Below are positions 59,436-64,000 of a stretch of 64,000 bases of DNA, in pieces. Made by a program: the position numbers and the translations under genes. Positions within the stretch are counted from its first letter, which is position 1. The number at the start of each line of letters is the position of its first letter. Below the pieces are notes generated by a model. That model did not search any database and was not told the origin of the DNA. It was given only the letters and a program-made list of their open reading frames with translations. This DNA is from Bradyrhizobium tropiciagri (GTDB lineage: Bacteria; Pseudomonadota; Alphaproteobacteria; Rhizobiales; Xanthobacteraceae): the NCBI RefSeq assembly GCF_001189845.1, contig NZ_LFLZ01000022.1:1-64000 (forward strand), written 5' to 3'.

Positions 59436-59587
59436 TTTCTTCCCTTCTCCCCTTGTGGGAGAAGGTGTCGCGGACGAAGTCCGCGACGGATGAGGGGTCT
59501 CTGTCCGCGGAGACAGACCCCTCACCCGTCCGTCCGCGATGCTCTGCATCGCGTCCACCCTCTCCCACAAGGGGAGAGGGGAAGAAA
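59436..59587. repeat. Palindromic repeat, family E
   Basis: TTTCTTCCCTTCTCCCCTTG ... CAAGGGGAGAGGGGAAGAAA, with inner hairpins GTCGCGGAC/GTCCGCGAC and GTCTCTGTC/GACAGACC. Between metH and the GST gene. Confidence 0.88.
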
Positions 59588-59604
59588 TGCGGAGTGGCCT
59601 CACC

Positions 59605-60264
59605 ATGCAGTTCTTCTCCTTCTGGCGATCGCTGGCGAGCTTTCGGGTGCGGATCGCGCTCAACCTGAAGGGCGTGCCGGCCGAAATCGTATTCATTGAT
59701 CTCGACGCGGATGCGCATCGCGCCGATGCGTATCGTAAGATCAATCCGCAGATGGCGCTGCCGGCGCTGGTGACCGACGACGGCACCGTGCTGTTCCAGT
59801 CGCTCGCGATCATCGACTATCTCGACGAGAACTATCCCGACCCGCCGCTGCTGCCATCGGATGCACTCGGCCGGGCGCGCGTACGCGGGCTGGCGTTGAT
59901 GGTCGCCTGCGAGGGCCATCCGCTGCTGACGCCGCGGGTGCGGCGCTATCTCGACCGCGAGCTCGATCTGCGCGACAGCCAGCAGAACGCCTGGCGGCGG
60001 CATTGGACCGTCGAGACGCTGGCGGCGCTCGAGGGCCACCTCGCCGGCCACAAGGAAACCGGCCAATTCTGCCACGGCGATGCGCCCACGCTTGCCGACA
60101 TCTGCCTGGTCGGCCACGTCACCGCGGCGATCAACCAGCAGATCAGCCTGGCACCCTGGCCGACCGTGAAGCGGATCCACGAGACCGCGATGGCACTGCC
60201 GGCGTTCGCCAAGGCGCATCCCTCGGCGCAGCCGGACACACCGGAGGCAATGCGGGCGAAGTGA
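59605..60264 (+). CDS. Glutathione S-transferase, zeta / maleylacetoacetate isomerase-like
   Basis: 219 residues: thioredoxin-like N-domain (FFSFWRSLASFRVRIALNLKGVPAEIVFIDL, with a Ser/Arg-rich start like zeta GSTs, and FQSLAIIDYLDENYP for glutathione gamma-Glu) and an all-helical C-domain (HGDAPTLADICLVGHVTAA). The zeta motif SSCSWRVRIAL is altered to RSLASFRVRIAL, so isomerase activity on maleylacetoacetate is probable but not sure. No tyrosine-degradation genes are adjacent. Confidence 0.82.
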   Translation: MQFFSFWRSLASFRVRIALNLKGVPAEIVFIDLDADAHRADAYRKINPQMALPALVTDDGTVLFQSLAIIDYLDENYPDPPLLPSDALGRARVRGLALMVACEGHPLLTPRVRRYLDRELDLRDSQQNAWRRHWTVETLAALEGHLAGHKETGQFCHGDAPTLADICLVGHVTAAINQQISLAPWPTVKRIHETAMALPAFAKAHPSAQPDTPEAMRAK

Positions 60265-60271
60265 GCTCACC

Positions 60272-60566
60272 GTCGTCCCTGCGAAAGCACTAGGGCATGC
60301 ACACATCTTTTCCGATCGAAAAACCGACTCTTAATCAAGGACTTGGATGTGGGGCGATGACCAAAGTTCGCGAGCGCAGCTTAGCTAAACGTCGTCATTT
60401 CTCTGCGTTCTTCAGCCAAGTCCTTGAGAAGACTCCAGAAGATGTGTGCATGCACTAGTGCGAAAGCAGGGACCCATAACCACAGGGTTGTGTCGTTGAA
60501 GTGAGCTGTGGCCCCAGCGCTAAACAATAACGACCGGCTGTGGGTCCTGGCTTTCGCCAGGACGAC
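60272..60566. repeat. Palindromic repeat, family A (copy 3), interrupted
   Basis: GTCGTCCCTGCGAAAGC ... GCCAGGACGAC with GGGACCCATAACCA inside. Without the 171-base insert and its 8-base duplication it is about the length of the other two copies. Confidence 0.88.
60289..60459. mobile_element. MITE-like insertion, 171 bases, 8-bp target duplication
   Basis: Terminal inverted repeats of 21 bases with one mismatch (left ACTAGGGCATGC..., right end ...GCATGCACTAGT), flanked on both sides by GCGAAAGC (60281-60288 and 60460-60467). A second perfect 12-base pair lies inside (TCAAGGACTTGG at 60335, CCAAGTCCTTGA at 60416). Too short to encode a transposase, so it would be moved in trans. The 8-base duplication is shared by IS66-, ISL3- and IS1595-type elements. 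Confidence 0.8.
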
Positions 60567-60606
60567 GCGGTGGATGGTTCTCGATTCATGATCTCAAACA
60601 ACTGCT

Positions 60607-60712
60607 GTCGTCACCCGCGAAAGCGAAAGCGGGTGATCAGTATTCCAGAGACACCGATGCTTGAGCCGAGAGGCCACGGCGTACTGAATCGCCCGGTCGA
60701 GCCGGGCGATGC
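60607..60712. repeat. Palindromic repeat, family H
   Basis: GTCGTCACCCGCGAAAGCG ... GCGGGTGATCAGTATTCCAGAG, then GTACTGAATCGCCCGG-TCGAGCCGGGCGAT: two hairpins joined by a short spacer. Confidence 0.75.
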
Positions 60713-60769
60713 CAGCTTTGGTGGGGACGCAGCCTCGCTTTCTCGCGACACGAATCGTCCGAGCTTGGC

Positions 60770-61870
60770 TTATCCGCCGGTATCGCTCTCCACGTTCCCG
60801 GCAATGCGATCCCTGACCGTCCGCGCGATCGCGGCCGGCGCCTCGTCGGGTATTGCAAAGCACGAGCTGGCGTTGATCTCACAGAGCACGTAAGTGTCGG
60901 CACCATCCGCATCGCGCGGGCCGTAGAGGAAGTCCGCATCCCAGATCACCGGCAGCGACGCTTCGTCGATCGTCAGCGTCTCCATCAGCTGCGGAATCCA
61001 TTCGTCCTCCATCGAACGGCGCAGCGCCCGGAATTGCGGGGCATCGGGGCCGTGCATGATGCGCGGGCCGGGCTGCGCTTGCGGTGAATCCGGGCCTTCC
61101 GGCGGCGGCGGGATCAAGGCCTTGATCAGCTGGTGCCCGAACCCTGCGACCTTCGAACCGCTGACATAGCAACGGATCATGCCCTCGGGCAGGCGCGGCT
61201 GGAATGGCTGATCGATGATGCAGCCGCCCCAGCCGAAATACGGCTCGCAGTGCGCCATGAAGGCCTCCAGCGGCAGCTCCTCGGGCTGGCTGCCGCGCAG
61301 CGCGTGCAGCACACGCACGGTCGCGTCCGGCAAGGCTTCCACCTTCCAGACGCCCTGCCCGCCATTGCCGCGGTTCTGCTTGAGGACGCGCGGACCGGTC
61401 ACGCGAAGCCGCGACGGGAATTCGGCGCGGAAGGCATCGGCCGTGGCGTATCGATGCGTGTCGGCGCCCCAGCCAAGGTGACGCGTGCGATGAAGCACTT
61501 CCTTGACGCCCATCTTCAGGATGACGTCAGGATGGGCGCTGACCCATGGCCTTTCCATCGGACGCTTCGCGGCGACCTCGCGCAGCAGCGGATCGAGCGT
61601 CGCCCGCGTCTTGCCCTGGTGGATCGGATCGACCCAGACCAGGACGCCGTCCATGGTCAGCAATTGGTCGCGGACGAGATCGGCGATAGTCTCGTCATAG
61701 ACGACGGGCACGGCCTCGATGCCGGCGGCATCGAGCGCTTCGAAGACGCGAACGAAACGGCTGTTCTGCGGCGTCGCCTCGCGGCGCGCTGCGGCATCTC
61801 CACGCCACAGGATGGCGATCCTGGAACGGCGATTTTCGGAACGAAGGAATGTGTGTGGTTCGGTGTCCAT
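60770..61870 (-). CDS. ATP-grasp-like protein (Cj0069-type)
   Basis: 366 residues. VLKQNRGNGGQGVWKVE looks like the nucleotide-binding Lys and glycine loop of ATP-grasp enzymes, and WDADFLYGPRDADGADTYVLCEINASSCFAIPDEAP like the C-terminal metal site (Glu-x-Asn). The overall pattern recalls the uncharacterised Cj0069 family. A carboxylate-amine or similar ligase is likely; substrate unknown. Confidence 0.7.
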   Translation of the reverse strand: MDTEPHTFLRSENRRSRIAILWRGDAAARREATPQNSRFVRVFEALDAAGIEAVPVVYDETIADLVRDQLLTMDGVLVWVDPIHQGKTRATLDPLLREVAAKRPMERPWVSAHPDVILKMGVKEVLHRTRHLGWGADTHRYATADAFRAEFPSRLRVTGPRVLKQNRGNGGQGVWKVEALPDATVRVLHALRGSQPEELPLEAFMAHCEPYFGWGGCIIDQPFQPRLPEGMIRCYVSGSKVAGFGHQLIKALIPPPPEGPDSPQAQPGPRIMHGPDAPQFRALRRSMEDEWIPQLMETLTIDEASLPVIWDADFLYGPRDADGADTYVLCEINASSCFAIPDEAPAAIARTVRDRIAGNVESDTGG

Positions 61871-61991
61871 ATCAAAGCTCCACGACGGTTGATGTCGCGC
61901 AGAGCTTGGACCGAAGTCTCACGGGGAGTCTGCTTGTCCCCGTGGGAGTAACTCTAGACGACTTCGCGCAGGTTTCAAGATCGGCGTGGGA

Positions 61992-63083
61992 TCACGCCAT
62001 GATCCCGTGCAGCCCCAGCCAGCCGGTGTAGAGGCCGACCAGCACGATCAGCGCGGCCGACACGTAGGGCGCGCGCTGTGCGAATTGGCTGAAGCCGCCC
62101 CAGTGACGCTCGACATGGCGAAGGCTGAGCGCGGCCGCAACGCCGGCGGAGACCATGGTGATGGCAAGCCCGATGCCGAAGCAGAGCACCAGCACGAAGC
62201 CGAGGCTGAACTGCTTGAGCTGAAGGCAAAGCAGCAGCACGGTGATCGCCGCCGGGCACGGGATGAGCCCGCCGGTCAGGCCGAACAGGATGATCTGCCA
62301 CGTCGTGACGGTGCGTCCGGCAAAGCGCTTGCGGATGTCGGCCGCGTGCGCGCGCGCATGCGCATCGTCGGCGTCGCCGAGGTCCATATGCGCGTGGTCG
62401 CGCTCCTCGAACAGGACTTCCGCAATGTCTGCCCGCACCGACAGGCGTGCCTTGAATTGATGCGGCTCCGGAATTTCATCGATGCTTTCCAGATAGCCGT
62501 TCTGCTCGGCGAAGCGAAAATGCTGCTCGCTGCCGTCGGGGCGGATCGTCACGACATCGACCTCGCCGGCCGTCGGCAGCGCCCCGGCCTCGCTCCGCAA
62601 CCGCCAGCGCGGCGGCACGCCGTCCTCGAAGACTTCGAGCGACAGCGGCTGACCGGCCAGGGTCAATTGGCGCGCTTCGTCGTGATGATGGTGATCATGG
62701 TCATGATCGTGATCATGGTGATGGTCGTGTTCGGAGGTCTGCTCGCGCCAGGTGCGCCAGGCCATCCAGGCCGCGATCGCGATGATGATGACCGCCGAGG
62801 CCAGTTGCAAATAGGCTTCGCTGCGTTCGCCGGACCATTGCTGGCCGAAATGCAGGCCCGCCAGCGCGACGATCCAGACGATCGCGGTGTGCGAGATCGC
62901 CGCCGACAGGCCGAGCAGCACCGCCTGCACCACTGTGCCGCGGATCGCGATGATGAAGGCCGCCATCATCGTCTTGGAGTGGCCGGGCTCGAGACCATGC
63001 AGTGCGCCGAGCAGGATCGCACTGGGGACGAACAGCCATGCATGCGCGCTGCTCTGCTGCAGCAACTGAGACAGATCGGTCAT
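61992..63083 (-). CDS. rcnA: Nickel/cobalt exporter RcnA (NicO family)
   Basis: 363 residues, NicO/RcnA family: GALHGLEPGHSKTMMAAFIIAIRGTVVQAVLLGLSAAISHTAIVW (the HxxxPGHxK and SHT motifs), a cytoplasmic loop with a long His/Asp run near residues 117-134, a periplasm-like insert, and GGLIPCPAAITVLLL. Pumps out excess Ni or Co. Follows rcnR by 22 bases in the same direction. Confidence 0.92.
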   Translation of the reverse strand: MTDLSQLLQQSSAHAWLFVPSAILLGALHGLEPGHSKTMMAAFIIAIRGTVVQAVLLGLSAAISHTAIVWIVALAGLHFGQQWSGERSEAYLQLASAVIIIAIAAWMAWRTWREQTSEHDHHHDHDHDHDHHHHDEARQLTLAGQPLSLEVFEDGVPPRWRLRSEAGALPTAGEVDVVTIRPDGSEQHFRFAEQNGYLESIDEIPEPHQFKARLSVRADIAEVLFEERDHAHMDLGDADDAHARAHAADIRKRFAGRTVTTWQIILFGLTGGLIPCPAAITVLLLCLQLKQFSLGFVLVLCFGIGLAITMVSAGVAAALSLRHVERHWGGFSQFAQRAPYVSAALIVLVGLYTGWLGLHGIMA

Positions 63084-63105
63084 AGGCTTCGCTTCAGGAC
63101 GGGCG

Positions 63106-63384
63106 TTACTTCAAATAGGTGCGAACGACGTCGATCAGATCCGCGGCGCCCTGGGCCTTCTCGGGATCCTTTTCCCGGGAGGGATCCACGACGTGATGGC
63201 GGATGTGATCCTCGAGCAATTCGGCGGTGAGGCCGTTGATGGCGCCGCGAACCGAGGCCACCAGCATCAGCACGTCGGCACAGCCGATCTCGGATTCCAG
63301 GGCCCGCTCGACGGCCTCCAACTGCCCCTTGATGCGGCGAACCCTGCCGACGAGCTTGGACTTGTGCTTGATGGTGTGCGACAT
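63106..63384 (-). CDS. rcnR: Nickel/cobalt-sensing repressor RcnR
   Basis: 92 residues, CsoR/RcnR four-helix family. Ligand positions match RcnR exactly: His3 (MSHTIKHK), Cys35 (EIGCADV), His60 and His64 (EDHIRHHVVD). This H-C-H-H set with His3 separates Ni/Co sensors from copper (CsoR) and formaldehyde (FrmR) members. ATG at 63384; the longer frame to 63459 would cross the operator. Represses itself and rcnA until metal binds. Confidence 0.92.
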   Translation of the reverse strand: MSHTIKHKSKLVGRVRRIKGQLEAVERALESEIGCADVLMLVASVRGAINGLTAELLEDHIRHHVVDPSREKDPEKAQGAADLIDVVRTYLK

Positions 63385-63390
63385 GCAAAT

Positions 63391-63413
63391 AATATAGGGG
63401 GTTACCCTATATT
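63391..63413. promoter_or_regulatory. RcnR operator
   Basis: AATATAGGG-GGTTA-CCCTATATT: 9-base perfect inverted repeat around a G/C tract, 7 bases before the rcnR start. Matches the AT-flanked G-tract sites bound by this family. Confidence 0.82.
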
Positions 63414-63637
63414 GGTCAATATCGCTGTCGGCTCGTTTCGGCGGAATCCGCGACGTCATGGACCGAACTCAACGCTGTGATTGTTCCTGTCATAATTGCT
63501 GAATTCTTGGTGATCCGCCGGTCCGGCTGTGCGGTTGACAGCAACGCGTATTGGTCTTCTATTGAGGGCACGGGGATGTGCGATCTCCCCGCGAGGCGAC
63601 ATGCCCAAGAATCGCGTCCTGTCACCAAGGGCGCACC

Positions 63638-64000
63638 ATGTCGTCATACACATCGATCTCATCCGAAAAACTGTCTCGTCTCATCGGCACGGCCAAGGCG
63701 CCGACGCTCGTCGACGTTCGCATCGATGAAGACTTCACCGCCGATCCGCGCCTGATCCCGGGCGCGATCAGGCATTCGCATCTCGACGTCCAGGATTGGG
63801 CTTCCGGCCTCAGCGGTCAATCCGTGGTCGTAATCTGTCAAAAGGGACAGAAGCTCAGCGAAGGCACCGCCGCCTGGCTGCGGTGCGGCAACATCGCGGC
63901 GGAAGTTCTCGAGGGCGGCCACCTCGCGTGGCGGGAGGCAGAGCTTCCCACTGTTCCCGCAGACAAAATTCCGAAACGCGACGGCCGCGGCCGTACCGTC
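63638..64000 (+). CDS. Rhodanese-domain protein, partial (probable sulfurtransferase/chromate-resistance fusion)
   Basis: 121 residues visible, open at the window edge. A rhodanese-like domain with LVDVRIDEDF and a Cys in VVVICQKGQKLSEGTAAWLR at the active-site loop, then EVLEGGHLAWRE. The following DKIPKRDGRGRTV is where family members continue into a ChrB-type chromate-resistance domain; that part lies outside. ATG at 63638. Divergent from rcnR. Confidence 0.8.
   Translation, partial: MSSYTSISSEKLSRLIGTAKAPTLVDVRIDEDFTADPRLIPGAIRHSHLDVQDWASGLSGQSVVVICQKGQKLSEGTAAWLRCGNIAAEVLEGGHLAWREAELPTVPADKIPKRDGRGRTV

Larger units (their letters stand above)
60265..60769. other. Intergenic region made of repeats
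   Basis: Convergent gap with no gene. Holds repeat family A copy 3 with a nested MITE-like insertion, then repeat family H. Confidence 0.7.

Overview
The window looks like chromosomal DNA of a Bradyrhizobium-type alphaproteobacterium (Nitrobacteraceae). The evidence is high GC with strong third-position bias, a CycM-type membrane-anchored cytochrome c, a Tad/Flp pilus locus of cpa type, and many dispersed palindromic repeats of the kind common in that group. No rRNA, tRNA or CRISPR array was seen.

Layout. (1) 1-7.9 kb: a membrane HAMP-PAS-GGDEF-EAL cyclic-di-GMP protein (cut by the window edge and frameshifted), a cupredoxin, a membrane protein, a 53-residue membrane peptide missed by length filters, a di-haem peroxidase and a CHASE/HWE sensor kinase with an eroded ATP-binding N box. 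(2) 8.3-21.7 kb: a one-direction urea supercluster on the minus strand, urtABCDE (uptake) then ureD-ureA-ureB-(DUF559)-(MESH1-like HD hydrolase)-ureC-(two ABM monooxygenases)-ureE-ureF-ureG. A textbook sigma-54 promoter precedes urtA, so the pathway from urea import to ammonia is probably under nitrogen (NtrC) control. (3) 22.1-24.4 kb: DEAD-box helicase, an IF-1 with an Arg/Gly tail, and a cold-shock protein. (4) 24.5-40.1 kb: the Tad pilus locus in two blocks (two TadE-like pseudopilins plus a secretin N-domain protein on minus; flp, cpaABCDEF, tadBC on plus; tadD on minus), with PAP2, multispan membrane and fatty acid hydroxylase genes between. (5) 40.2-50.5 kb: M17 aminopeptidase, NlpC/P60 peptidase and a Yej-type peptide ABC importer with two tandem binding proteins. 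(6) 50.7-60.3 kb: cycM, kdsB, pheA, a flavin monooxygenase, metF-metH and a zeta-class GST. (7) 60.7-64 kb: an ATP-grasp-like protein, the rcnR-rcnA nickel/cobalt pair with a visible operator, and the start of a rhodanese/chromate-resistance protein.

Four otherwise intact genes (GGDEF-EAL, ureG, cpaF, M17 aminopeptidase) each carry one small indel. Together these suggest consensus errors more than four independent gene losses, and every reading-frame claim should be treated with that in mind. The most interesting signals are a MESH1-like alarmone/NADPH hydrolase abutting ureC with its catalytic Glu65 replaced by Val, a DUF559 endonuclease gene bracketed by inverted copies of one palindromic repeat inside the urease cluster, and a 171-bp MITE-like insertion with an 8-bp target duplication inside another repeat.
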